64,000 nt of DNA, from positions 236,395-300,394 of the forward strand of contig NZ_JACHJO010000007.1 of NCBI RefSeq assembly GCF_014203695.1, read 5' to 3'. Shown here one piece after another: positions 41,483 to 49,619 of the stretch; position 1 is the first letter of the stretch; every line of letters begins with the position of its first letter. A model generated the notes under the pieces. That model saw only the letters and a list, made by a program, of their open reading frames with translations. It was not told the origin of the DNA and searched no databases. The position numbers and the translations under genes are program-made. This DNA comes from Nocardiopsis algeriensis (GTDB lineage: Bacteria > Actinomycetota > Actinomycetes > Streptosporangiales > Streptosporangiaceae).

Positions 41483-43585
41483 GTGCCAGACAGCAATGCG
41501 CAAGCAGATCCCACCTCGTCCTCCACCCGCTCCTCCGCCTCCTCCGAGCAGGAGGAAAGCCGATTCGACTACGACGTGGTGGTCGTGGGATCGGGCTTCG
41601 GGGGATCGGTCAGCGCCCTGCGCCTCACCGAGAAGGGGTACCGCGTCGGGGTCCTCGAGGCCGGCCGCCGCTTCACCCCCGAGACCCTGCCCTCGACCTC
41701 CTGGGACCTGAAGAACTTCCTGTGGGCACCGCAGCTGGGCATGTACGGGATCCAGCGCATCCATCTGCTCCGCGACGTGCTCATCCTGGCCGGCGCCGGC
41801 GTCGGCGGCGGCTCGCTGAACTACGCCAACACGCTCTACCACCCGCTGGACCCGTTCTTCGAGGACCCCCAGTGGCGGCACATCACCGACTGGAAGTCCG
41901 AGCTCTCCCCGTTCTACGACCAGGCCCGGCGCATGCTCGGGGTCCGCACCAACCCCACCGTCACCGCCGTCGACCGGCACATGAAGGCCATCGCCGAGGA
42001 GACCGGTGTCGGCCACACCTTCCGCCTCACCCCCGTGGGCGTCTGCTTCGGCGACGGGAAGGACGGCGAGGGCCCCGAGGCCGCGCCCGGGGAATCCGTG
42101 GGCGATCCCTACTTCGGCGGCGCCGGCCCCGAGCGCCGGGCGTGCACGGAGTGCGGCGAGTGCATGACCGGCTGCCGCCACGGCGCCAAGAACATGCTGA
42201 CGGAGAACTACCTCTACTTCGCCGAGCGCGGCGGCGCGGAGGTGCACCCGCTGACCACCGCCGAGCGCGTCCGCGAGCTGCCCGGCGGCGGGTACGCGGT
42301 CGACACCGTGCGCACCGGCGCGCGCCGGAGGCGCGCCGGCGCCCGCACGTTCACCGCCGCCCAGGTCGTCGTCGCCGCGGGCACCTACAACACGCAGACG
42401 CTCCTGCACCGGATGCGCGACTCGGGGCACCTGCCGCGCCTCTCGGAGAAGCTCGGCACGCTCACGCGCACCAACTCCGAGGCGCTCGTGGGCGCGACGA
42501 GCCGCCACGTGCCCTGGCACGAGGACCTCACCCACGGGGTGGCCATCACCTCGTCCATCCACCCCGACGAGAACACCCACATCGAGCCGGTCCGCTACGG
42601 CAAGGGCTCCAACGCGATGGGCATGCTCACCGCCATGCAGGTGCCCGGTGGCGGGCGCGTGCCGCGCTGGCTGAAGTTCCTCGGGCTGGTGGTGCGCCAC
42701 CCGTACGTGTTCGTGCGCAGTTTCTCCACCCGCCGCTGGTCGGAGCGCACCATCATCGGCCTGGTCATGCAGTCGCTGGACAACTCGCTGACGACGTCGG
42801 TCCGGCGCGGCCTGTTCGGCGGGAGGAAGAAGCTGACCTCCCGGCAGGGCCACGGGGAGCCCAACCCCACGTGGATCCCGGCCGGCCAGGACGCGGCGTC
42901 CCGGCTGGCCACCCGCATCGACGGCTTCGCCGGCGGCTCGGTGGGCGACATCTTCGACATCCCCATGACCGCGCACTTCCTGGGCGGCTGCCCCATCGGC
43001 GACAGCCCCGAGAGCGGTGTCATCGACCCCTACCACCGGCTCTACGGGCACCCGGGCATCCATGTGGTGGACGGCTCGGCGGTCACGGCCAACCTGGGCG
43101 TGAACCCGTCGCTGACGATCACGGCGCAGGCCGAGCGCGCGATGTCGATGTGGCCCAACAAGGGCGAGGAGGATCCGCGGCCGAGGCCGGGAGAGGCCTA
43201 CCGCAGGGTCAGGCCGGTCTTCCCGCACTCCCCGGCCGTGCCCCGGGGGGCGTTCGCGGAGCTGCGGTTCACGGCGCCGCTGCCGCTGACGGTGGTCGGC
43301 GCGGGAGGCTCCGGAAGAGCAGAGGGGCCAGGGGGGCCGGAGGGGTTGGAACTCACGGAGGTCCTGAAGCCCTCGGAGGTTCTGGAGGACGCGGAGGTTC
43401 CGAAAGGAACGGAGGTCCTGAAACCCGCCGAGATTCCGGAGGACCCGGGAATGCCGAAAGGCCCGAAGGTCCTGAAACCCGCCGAGACCCCGGAGCACTC
43501 CGGGGTTCTGGAGGGGGCGGAGGCCCCGGAGAAGGGTGCGGCGGGCAGGGCCGCGGACGGTGCCGGGGAGGCCGCGGCCCCCTGA
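41483..43585 (+). CDS. ChoD-type GMC oxidoreductase (cholesterol-oxidase-like)
   Basis: 700 aa from GTG 41483 (AAGGAAG upstream). A Ser-rich N-terminus precedes the FAD fold (VVVVGSGFGGSVSALRL), GAGVGGGSLNYANTLY, and the C-terminal GMC signature VVDGSAVTANLGVNPSLTI. Residues 221-231 form CTECGECMTGC, a CxxCxxCxxxC pattern found in ChoD relatives. The family oxidises 3-beta-hydroxysteroids or related alcohols; the substrate here is unknown. The last 90 residues are a degenerate repeat tail with units like EVLKPAEIPED and PKGTEVLKPAE, not part of the enzyme fold. No Sec signal is seen. It shares an operator with the SDR-BVMO operon. Confidence 0.87.
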   Translation: MPDSNAQADPTSSSTRSSASSEQEESRFDYDVVVVGSGFGGSVSALRLTEKGYRVGVLEAGRRFTPETLPSTSWDLKNFLWAPQLGMYGIQRIHLLRDVLILAGAGVGGGSLNYANTLYHPLDPFFEDPQWRHITDWKSELSPFYDQARRMLGVRTNPTVTAVDRHMKAIAEETGVGHTFRLTPVGVCFGDGKDGEGPEAAPGESVGDPYFGGAGPERRACTECGECMTGCRHGAKNMLTENYLYFAERGGAEVHPLTTAERVRELPGGGYAVDTVRTGARRRRAGARTFTAAQVVVAAGTYNTQTLLHRMRDSGHLPRLSEKLGTLTRTNSEALVGATSRHVPWHEDLTHGVAITSSIHPDENTHIEPVRYGKGSNAMGMLTAMQVPGGGRVPRWLKFLGLVVRHPYVFVRSFSTRRWSERTIIGLVMQSLDNSLTTSVRRGLFGGRKKLTSRQGHGEPNPTWIPAGQDAASRLATRIDGFAGGSVGDIFDIPMTAHFLGGCPIGDSPESGVIDPYHRLYGHPGIHVVDGSAVTANLGVNPSLTITAQAERAMSMWPNKGEEDPRPRPGEAYRRVRPVFPHSPAVPRGAFAELRFTAPLPLTVVGAGGSGRAEGPGGPEGLELTEVLKPSEVLEDAEVPKGTEVLKPAEIPEDPGMPKGPKVLKPAETPEHSGVLEGAEAPEKGAAGRAADGAGEAAAP

Positions 43586-43600
43586 CCGGCGCCGAGAGGC

Positions 43601-44380
43601 TCAGGAGCGCGCCGACGGGCCCGGGGTCCCGGCGGCGCGCTCGCGCTCGAGGTCCTCCATGGCCTCGGCGAAGTGCTCCCCCAGGAAGTTGGTGAGGTTC
43701 TCGGCCATCTCCTGGGCCAGCACCGCATCGACGGCCTGCTGCGCCAGGGGGCGCACCCGGCGGGTGAGCTCGGCGATCTCGGCGGGGTTCCCGCCGCGCA
43801 CCACCGTTCCGGGGACGTACTCGGCGACGATGTGGTCGAAGACCGTCCTGACCATGTGCTCGGAGACCTGGCCGATCTTCTCGCGCAGGTTCGCGGCAAT
43901 GTCGAGCACCGAGTCCACGCTCATGCCGAGCCTGACCAGCTCGGCCCCGGCGTGCAGCAGCCGGGGGCTGGGGACGCGGAAGCGCAGCCCGTCGCGTTCG
44001 AGGATGCCGAGTTCCATCGAGCGCCGGACCGTCCGGGGCGTCACCCCCGTGCCGAAGAGTTCGCGCAGCTCGCCGAGGGTGACGTAGTCGGCCACCTCGT
44101 CGCTCCAGGAGTCGCCGATGGCCGACTCGAAGCCGATGATGTCGGCGAGGTTGCCGCCGCGCTCCCAGACCTGGAACATCTCGCCGATGGTGGCGAACGT
44201 GTAGCCGCGCCGCAGCAGCTGGCCGATGAGCCTCAGCCGGGCCAGGTGCGCCTCGGAGTAGATCCCCACGCGCCCCTGCTTGCGCGGTGGGGCGAGCAGC
44301 CCCCGGTCCTGGTACACCCGGACGTTGCGGACCGTCGTGTCGGCAAGACGGGCCAGTTCGTCGATGCGGTATTCGGCCAT
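43601..44380 (-). CDS. MerR-family transcriptional regulator
   Basis: 259 aa. The N-terminal winged HTH is clear (YRIDELARLADTTVRNVRVY, then RKQGRVGIYSEAHLARL) and a helical dimerisation region follows (LRLIGQLLRRGYTFATIGEM). The C-terminal half (about 90-250) is helical, without the paired cysteines of metal-sensing MerR proteins, so it probably senses an organic ligand. It is divergent from the SDR operon and converges on the GMC gene with a 15-bp gap. The shared operator in front of both targets makes it their likely regulator. Confidence 0.88.
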   Translation of the reverse strand: MAEYRIDELARLADTTVRNVRVYQDRGLLAPPRKQGRVGIYSEAHLARLRLIGQLLRRGYTFATIGEMFQVWERGGNLADIIGFESAIGDSWSDEVADYVTLGELRELFGTGVTPRTVRRSMELGILERDGLRFRVPSPRLLHAGAELVRLGMSVDSVLDIAANLREKIGQVSEHMVRTVFDHIVAEYVPGTVVRGGNPAEIAELTRRVRPLAQQAVDAVLAQEMAENLTNFLGEHFAEAMEDLERERAAGTPGPSARS

Positions 44381-44495
44381 GCCCCCAGCCTAGGGACTCC
44401 GCGGGAGATCGCCGCCAGAACAGCTGCCGGAGCGGCTCGGCCGGACAGGTCCCGAAAGCTACTGGCGAGTTAATTTCTCGTTCTTGACCCATTGC

Positions 44496-44523
44496 ATTGT
44501 GACAATGGTCGTTGTAACGTTCC
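44496..44523. promoter_or_regulatory. Operator between merR and the SDR operon
   Basis: ATTGTGACAAT is a perfect palindrome with one central base, extended on the right by GGTCGTTGTAACGTTCC. Positions 44498-44522 match the minus-strand reading of 41376-41400 at 21 of 25 positions. It ends about 25 bp before the SDR start codon, overlapping the expected promoter, and lies in the region shared with divergent merR. Confidence 0.7.
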
Positions 44524-44547
44524 GGCAATGACTGTGGAGGAGATCAC

Positions 44548-45480
44548 ATGACGACCCCCCTGCCACGCCACCTGCGCCGACTCCCCGGCCTGAACGCCGT
44601 TGTCACCGGAGCCTCCGGGGCGTTCGGCAGCGCCACCGTGGCCGTCCTCCGCCGCCTGGGCGTCAACGTCGTGGGACTGGACCGCAAACCGGCCCCCGGA
44701 GTCATCGCCTGCGACATCACCGACGACGAACAGGTCCGCCGGGGCGTCGGCGAGGCCCTCGACCAGCTGGGCGGCCGCCTCGACCTGCTGATCCACTACG
44801 CGGGCATCGGACCGGCCGTGGACATCGGCAAGGCACCCGGCTCCGACGTCCACCAGACCCTGGAGGTCAACCTGCTGGGCGCCTGGCGGGTCACCGCCGC
44901 CGCGCTCCCCGCCCTCCTCCGGGACAGGGGCCGGGTGATCATCACCGCCTCACTGCTCTCCCACCTCCAGGTTCCCTTCGCGGGTGCCTACACCGTGTCC
45001 AAGCGTGCGCTCACCGCCTACGCGGACTGCCTGCGCGCCGAGTACGGCACCCACATCGGGGTGACCACCGTCTACCCCGGGTACGTGGACACACCCATCC
45101 ACGAGCGCTCCCGTGCCACGGGCGTCGCGCTCGACGGGCTCGTGCCCGCCGAACGCGAGCGCGACACCGTCATGGCGGTGGTGAGGGCCGCCGGCGCCCG
45201 GCGGCCCCCGCGCGACGTGGCCTCCACTCCGCTCGGAACGGTCGGCCTGCACCTGTTCCGCCACTTCCCCGGCAACACCGAGCAGGCCGTGGCGCTGCAG
45301 ATCGGCCTGCTCCTGCAGAACGGGGTCTTCGGCGACGCGGAGATCGCACGGGGACTGCACGAGCGCCACGGCGGCCGCGAGAGGGGGCAGAGCGGGGTCC
45401 GCGTCGAGGGATCCCTCCGCGGCAGGGGTTCTTCCCGAAGTGACGGCCTTCCCGCCGGTGCCCTGGCGGACGCTTCCTGA
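44548..45480 (+). CDS. Short-chain dehydrogenase/reductase
   Basis: 310 aa from ATG 44548 with GGAGGAGA upstream. NAD(P)-binding motif TGASGAFG, then DLLIHYAGIG (the usual NNAG is HYAG), catalytic Ser in ITASLLSHL and YTVSK. Length and tail exceed the classic 250 residues: the last 60 (EGSLRGRGSSRSDGLP) are low complexity. It is the first gene of the plus-strand oxidative operon, 12 bp before the di-iron oxygenase gene. Probably oxidises or reduces a hydroxyl/keto group on the pathway substrate. Confidence 0.88.
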   Translation: MTTPLPRHLRRLPGLNAVVTGASGAFGSATVAVLRRLGVNVVGLDRKPAPGVIACDITDDEQVRRGVGEALDQLGGRLDLLIHYAGIGPAVDIGKAPGSDVHQTLEVNLLGAWRVTAAALPALLRDRGRVIITASLLSHLQVPFAGAYTVSKRALTAYADCLRAEYGTHIGVTTVYPGYVDTPIHERSRATGVALDGLVPAERERDTVMAVVRAAGARRPPRDVASTPLGTVGLHLFRHFPGNTEQAVALQIGLLLQNGVFGDAEIARGLHERHGGRERGQSGVRVEGSLRGRGSSRSDGLPAGALADAS

Positions 45481-45492
45481 AGGAGACGACAG

Positions 45493-46407
45493 ATGACCGC
45501 AGAGATCGCCGCCAAACCCGAGCTCACCGACCGCGAGGACATCGCCAAGCGCCTGCTGCGCGGTTCGGCGAAGGCCTCCTTCGACCCGCTGGTCGAGATC
45601 GACTGGGACGCCCCCGTCGACCCCGACATGTGGGCGATCCGACCCGAGCGCATCTCCATCTACGGCACTCCCCTGTGGGACCGCCTCAGCGAGGAGAAGC
45701 GCAAGGAGCTCAGCCGCCTGGAGGTCGCCTCCATCGCGACCATCGGCATCTGGTTCGAGACCATCCTCATGCAGATGCTGGTGCGGCACGCCTACCACAA
45801 CGACCCCACCACGCTGCACGTCCAGTACGCCTACACCGAGATCGCCGACGAGTGCCGCCACACGGTCATGTTCGCGAAGATGGTGCAGAAGCTGGGATGG
45901 CACACCCACCGCCTCGACCCGGTCGCCTTCCAGCTGGGCCGCCTGTTCAAGACCATCGCGCACGGACCGCTCATCTTCGCGGGAGCCCTGTTCGTGGAGG
46001 AGGTCCTCGACCAGTTCCAGCGCGAGGCCATCCCCGACGAGAACGTCCTGCCGCTGGTGCGCGCGGTCGCCCGCATCCACGTGACCGAGGAAGCCCGGCA
46101 CATGCGCTACGCCCGGGAGGAGTTCAAGCGCGACTGGACGCAGCGCGGCCCCCTCAACAAGGCCTACAGCAAGGTGATCCTCGGCCTGGTCACCTACTAC
46201 TCCGCGACCCGGCTGATCAACCCCAAGGTGTACGAGCAGGTCGGGCTGGACCCCAAGGAGGCCGCCCGGGCCGCCCGCAACAACCCGCACTGGATCGACA
46301 CCAAGACCTGGGCCGCGCGCAAGGTCGTCACCACGCTCGAAACGGCGAACGCCATCACGGGGCTGGGGCGCTACTTCTGGAGGAAGGCGGGGCTGCTGGG
46401 GCGCTGA
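45493..46407 (+). CDS. AurF-like di-iron oxygenase
   Basis: 304 aa from ATG 45493 with AAGGAGA upstream. It has the four-helix di-iron pattern: Glu in WFETILMQM, EIADECRH, Glu in FVEEVLDQ and HVTEEARHMRYA. The last three fit the AurF ligand spacing (His, Glu four later, His seven later). AurF oxidises an aryl amine to a nitro group; other members hydroxylate fatty or terpenoid chains, so the substrate is not defined by family. It is the second gene of the operon, followed by a 272-bp hairpin-rich gap. Confidence 0.88.
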   Translation: MTAEIAAKPELTDREDIAKRLLRGSAKASFDPLVEIDWDAPVDPDMWAIRPERISIYGTPLWDRLSEEKRKELSRLEVASIATIGIWFETILMQMLVRHAYHNDPTTLHVQYAYTEIADECRHTVMFAKMVQKLGWHTHRLDPVAFQLGRLFKTIAHGPLIFAGALFVEEVLDQFQREAIPDENVLPLVRAVARIHVTEEARHMRYAREEFKRDWTQRGPLNKAYSKVILGLVTYYSATRLINPKVYEQVGLDPKEAARAARNNPHWIDTKTWAARKVVTTLETANAITGLGRYFWRKAGLLGR

Positions 46408-46466
46408 GGTCCGAGGGCCGACCGCCGCCCGCAGAAACCGCCGCACACACTTCACCGCCGAGGAAC

Positions 46467-46658
46467 CGGACGCCCCGCGTCCGCCGGCGGTGGCACAGGC
46501 CTCCCGGGGACGAACGCGCCGCGTCCCCGGGAGCCCTCTCCCCGGAGGCGGAACGCGCCACGCCTCCGGGGGCACACTCCCCCGGGGCGAAACGCGCCAC
46601 GCCCCGGGGGACCCCCGCATTCCGGTCCGCGGCCGCCGGCAGACGCCGCGCGGACCGG
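46467..46658 (+). repeat. Five-hairpin intercistronic array
   Basis: Between the di-iron and BVMO genes: hairpin A at 46467-46483 (CGGACGC/GCGTCCG); hairpins B, C and D at 46501-46533, 46540-46571 and 46579-46610, starting exactly 39 nt apart with stems of 12, 11 and 11 bp; hairpin E at 46622-46658 (CCGGTCCGCG/CGCGGACCGG). Loops of B-D all contain AACGCGCC while stem sequences differ but stay fully paired. E ends 21 nt before the BVMO start codon. Confidence 0.8.
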
Positions 46659-46679
46659 TCGTACGAAGGGAACCAGCAC

Positions 46680-48200
46680 GTGACCGAAGCACCGCCCCAC
46701 TTCAGGGTGGCCGTCATCGGGTCCGGCTTCGCCGGAATCGGGATGGCCGTACGCCTCAAGCAGGCCGGCCTGGAGGACTTCGTGATCCTGGAGCGCGCCG
46801 ACGAGGTCGGCGGCACCTGGCGGGACAACTCTTATCCCGGCGCCGCCTGCGACGTGCCCTCGCACCTGTACTCGTTCTCGTTCGCGCCCAACCCCGACTG
46901 GAGCCGGTCGTTCTCCCCTCAGCCCGAGATCTTCGACTACATGAAGCGGGTCGCCGGGGAGCACGGCATCAGGCGGCACGTGCGGTACGGCCACGAGGTG
47001 CTCTCGGCCCACTGGGAGCCCGAGCACAACCGCTGGCGGATCGAGACCGGCCGGGGCCCGCTCACCGCGCAGTTCCTGGTCAGCGGCGCCGGCCCGCTCG
47101 CGGACCCTGCCTTTCCCGACATCAAGGGCCTGGACACCTTCGAGGGGAAGCTCTTCCACTCGGCGACCTGGGACCACGGGCACGACCTCACCGGCCGGAG
47201 GGTCGCGGTCATCGGAACCGGCGCGTCGGCCATCCAGTTCGTGCCGCAGATCCAGCCGAAGGTCGCCCGGCTGACGCTCTTCCAGCGCACCGCGCCGTGG
47301 GTGATGTTCCGCCACGACCGCGACATCACCAAGGCCGAGCGGTGGCTGTACCGGAACCTGCCGTTCACCCAGCAGATCGCCCGCAAGAGCATCTACTGGG
47401 GCCGGGAGAGCTACGTCCTCGGCTTCGCGAAGAACCCGAGGCTCCTCGGTGTGGTGGAGGCCATGGGGAGGGCCAACATCCACCGGAGCATCAAGGACCC
47501 GGAGCTGCGGGCCAAGGTCACGCCGAGCTTCCGTGCGGGCTGCAAGCGCATCCTCATGTCCAACGACTACTATCCGGCGCTGGCCCGCCCCAACGTCGAC
47601 GTGGTCACCGAGGGCATCGCGGAGATCCGGCCGAACGCGGTCGTCACGCGCGACGCCTCGGGGCGGGAGACCGAGCACGAGGTCGACACCGTCATCCTGG
47701 GCACCGGGTTCCACGTCACGGAACCGCCGATCGCCAAGCGGATCTTCGGCGGGGAAGGGGGTTCCCTGGCCGACCACTGGGGCAGCGACGCGCAGGCCTT
47801 CCGCGGCACCACGGTCGCGGGGTTCCCCAACCTGTTCGTGCTGGCCGGGCCCAACACGGGGCTGGGTCACACGTCGCAGCTGTTCATGCTCGAGGCCCAG
47901 ATCAGATACACCATGGAGGCCCTCAAGTACCTGTGCCGGGGCGGCTACGACCGGTTGGACGTGCGGCCGCAGGCGCAGAGGGCCTACAAGGAGATGGTGG
48001 ACAGGTCCATGCGGGGCACGGTGTGGGTCACGGGCGGATGTGACAGCTGGTACCTGAACGAGGAGGGTCGGAACACGACGCTGTGGCCGACCTTCACGTG
48101 GAGCTATGCGCTGCGGACGCGCTGGTTCGATCCGAGGAACTACGACCTGCGGGTGGACGCGGGTGCCCGGACGAGGACCAGGGCGCGGGCCGGGGTCTGA
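46680..48200 (+). CDS. Baeyer-Villiger-type flavin monooxygenase
   Basis: 506 aa from GTG 46680 (AAGGGAA upstream). Two Rossmann motifs (GSGFAGIG near residue 13, GTGASAIQ near 180) flank the BVMO fingerprint FEGKLFHSATWD (about 155-166). DNSYPGAACDVPSHLYSFSF and the C-terminal AGPNTGLGH are also family features. The enzyme class uses NADPH and O2 to convert ketones to esters or lactones, or to oxidise heteroatoms. It could act on the ketone made by the GMC oxidase or SDR. The frame is open upstream across the hairpin array, but family alignment begins at the GTG. Confidence 0.9.
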   Translation: MTEAPPHFRVAVIGSGFAGIGMAVRLKQAGLEDFVILERADEVGGTWRDNSYPGAACDVPSHLYSFSFAPNPDWSRSFSPQPEIFDYMKRVAGEHGIRRHVRYGHEVLSAHWEPEHNRWRIETGRGPLTAQFLVSGAGPLADPAFPDIKGLDTFEGKLFHSATWDHGHDLTGRRVAVIGTGASAIQFVPQIQPKVARLTLFQRTAPWVMFRHDRDITKAERWLYRNLPFTQQIARKSIYWGRESYVLGFAKNPRLLGVVEAMGRANIHRSIKDPELRAKVTPSFRAGCKRILMSNDYYPALARPNVDVVTEGIAEIRPNAVVTRDASGRETEHEVDTVILGTGFHVTEPPIAKRIFGGEGGSLADHWGSDAQAFRGTTVAGFPNLFVLAGPNTGLGHTSQLFMLEAQIRYTMEALKYLCRGGYDRLDVRPQAQRAYKEMVDRSMRGTVWVTGGCDSWYLNEEGRNTTLWPTFTWSYALRTRWFDPRNYDLRVDAGARTRTRARAGV

Positions 48201-48211
48201 GGGAGGATGCC

Positions 48212-48553
48212 GTGAGCGGGTTCGACGACGACGAGGAGGAGTACCGGGGCGAGGTCGTCCTCGTCCCGGTGGACGGGGACGAGGACGCGGAGATCACCGC
48301 CACCGCGCATCTGGCCGGACACTTCTCGCCGCTGACCGGTGCGTACGAGTGGCGTGGACGGCTGTCCGCGAGCCCCGAGGTGACCGCGGCCTACGAGCGC
48401 GGGGTCCGCACGGTACGGGTGCGCACCCCGGAGGGGCACGAGGGGACGGGCGTGCTGGCCCAGCCCAACGTGTGGGGAGGTCATCCGGTCAGCGGATCGG
48501 GGACGCCTCCCTTCGCGGTCCCCCGGATCGAACTGGAGGAACTGGTCGACTGA
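48212..48553 (+). CDS. DUF4873-family protein
   Basis: 113 aa from GTG 48212, 11 bp after the BVMO stop and preceded by GGGAGGATG. A compact domain containing YRGEVVLVP, HFSPLTGAYEWRGRLSA, VRVRTPEGHEGTG and NVWGGHPVSGSG, as in DUF4873. The family is small, soluble and usually found beside flavin monooxygenases in actinomycetes, sometimes fused to them, which suggests a partner role; the biochemical role is not known. Acidic N-terminus. Confidence 0.8.
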   Translation: MSGFDDDEEEYRGEVVLVPVDGDEDAEITATAHLAGHFSPLTGAYEWRGRLSASPEVTAAYERGVRTVRVRTPEGHEGTGVLAQPNVWGGHPVSGSGTPPFAVPRIELEELVD

Positions 48554-48620
48554 CCCTTCTCCGGCGAGGCACGTGCTCCGGACTCCTTCCCCCACTCCCC
48601 CGACGAGAGGTGTTTCTCCC

Positions 48621-49568
48621 ATGGCGATCCGACACGTGGGCGCGGCCCGGGAACTGCGGGTGCGCTCCGACGACGGCAGCGAACTGCACGTCGAGGTGCG
48701 CGGCCCCTCCGACGGCCCCACCGTGGTTCTCTCCCACTGCTGGGCGACGTCCCTGGCGTCGTGGGGACCGGTGGTGCGCGAGCTCGCCCCCCATCTGCGG
48801 GTGGTGCTCTACGACCAGCGCGGCCACGGCCGCAGTCCGGCCCCCCTCACCCGCGCCGGCTACGGCGCCGAGAAGCTCGCCGACGACCTGTGCGCCGTCC
48901 TGGCGGCGACCGTCCCCGAGGGGCACAGGGCCGTGGTCGCCGGACACAGCATGGGCGGCATGACCGTCATGGCCGCCGGCGACCGTGAGGTGTTCCGGGA
49001 GAAGGCGGGCGCGGTGCTGCTCACCAACACCGGTTGCACCGAGCTGACGAAGAGGGCGCGCGCCATTCCGCTGCCCGGCCCTCTGGGCACGCTGGGGTCA
49101 CAGGTCTTCCTCCGGGCCCCCCTGCCGCTGGGCCCGCCCAACCCGGTCACCGACCTCGCGCTGCAGTACGTCTGCATGAGCATGAAGGCGGATCCGAGGA
49201 TGGTACGGCTGTGCATGCGCATGGTGCACGCGTGCAACGGCGTGGTGCGGGGGCGCTGGGGCGAGGTGATGACAGGTCTGGACCTGGACGACACGGTCCG
49301 GCGGATCACCGTGCCCGCCGTGGTCGCGGTCGGCACCGAGGACCGGATGACACCGCCGTGGCACGCCCACCACATCGCCTCGCTCCTGGGGGACTGCCGG
49401 GAGGTCCGGGAGGTCGAGGGGGCCGGGCACATGGGGCCGCTGGAGTACCCGGAGGTACTGGCGGAGATGGTGGAGCGCCTGGCGAAGGAGTGCGCCGGGG
49501 GCCCGGCGGGCTCGGTCGGCGAAGGTGCTCCCGGGGACCCGGGGCACCGGAAGGCCGCCGCCCGCTGA
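48621..49568 (+). CDS. Alpha/beta hydrolase
   Basis: 315 aa from ATG 48621 (GAGAGG upstream). An alpha/beta-hydrolase with LSHCWATSLASW (oxyanion region), LYDQRGHGRS, nucleophile elbow GHSMGGM, Asp in VGTEDRMTPP and His in GAGHMGPLE, so the Ser-Asp-His triad is complete. It is the last gene of the oxidative operon and could open the ester or lactone formed by the BVMO. The first 20 residues differ from the family and the last 30 are low complexity. No signal peptide. Confidence 0.87.
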   Translation: MAIRHVGAARELRVRSDDGSELHVEVRGPSDGPTVVLSHCWATSLASWGPVVRELAPHLRVVLYDQRGHGRSPAPLTRAGYGAEKLADDLCAVLAATVPEGHRAVVAGHSMGGMTVMAAGDREVFREKAGAVLLTNTGCTELTKRARAIPLPGPLGTLGSQVFLRAPLPLGPPNPVTDLALQYVCMSMKADPRMVRLCMRMVHACNGVVRGRWGEVMTGLDLDDTVRRITVPAVVAVGTEDRMTPPWHAHHIASLLGDCREVREVEGAGHMGPLEYPEVLAEMVERLAKECAGGPAGSVGEGAPGDPGHRKAAAR

Positions 49569-49582
49569 CACGCGTGGACGGC

Positions 49583-49615
49583 GGCGCCCCGCTCCGCCGC
49601 GCGGCCGGGGGCGCC
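49583..49615. terminator. Bidirectional terminator hairpin
   Basis: GGCGCCCC/GGGGCGCC stem with an internal CCGC/GCGG hairpin in the loop, in the 51-bp gap between convergent genes. Confidence 0.6.
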
Positions 49616-49619
49616 GGTC

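Noticed and set aside
41483..43585. Secreted cholesterol oxidase
   Set aside because: No Sec or Tat signal precedes the FAD fold; the Ser-rich start is hydrophilic, so a cytoplasmic ChoD-type enzyme is better supported.
46501..46610. CRISPR array
   Set aside because: The repeated units are hairpins with conserved loops and no unique 30-nt spacers; no cas genes are present.
45630..46679. A 350-residue N-terminal extension of the BVMO through the di-iron gene and hairpin array
   Set aside because: Most of it overlaps the di-iron gene in another frame, and FAD-fold similarity begins right at GTG 46680 with a ribosome site. The array part is kept as an open point in the findings.
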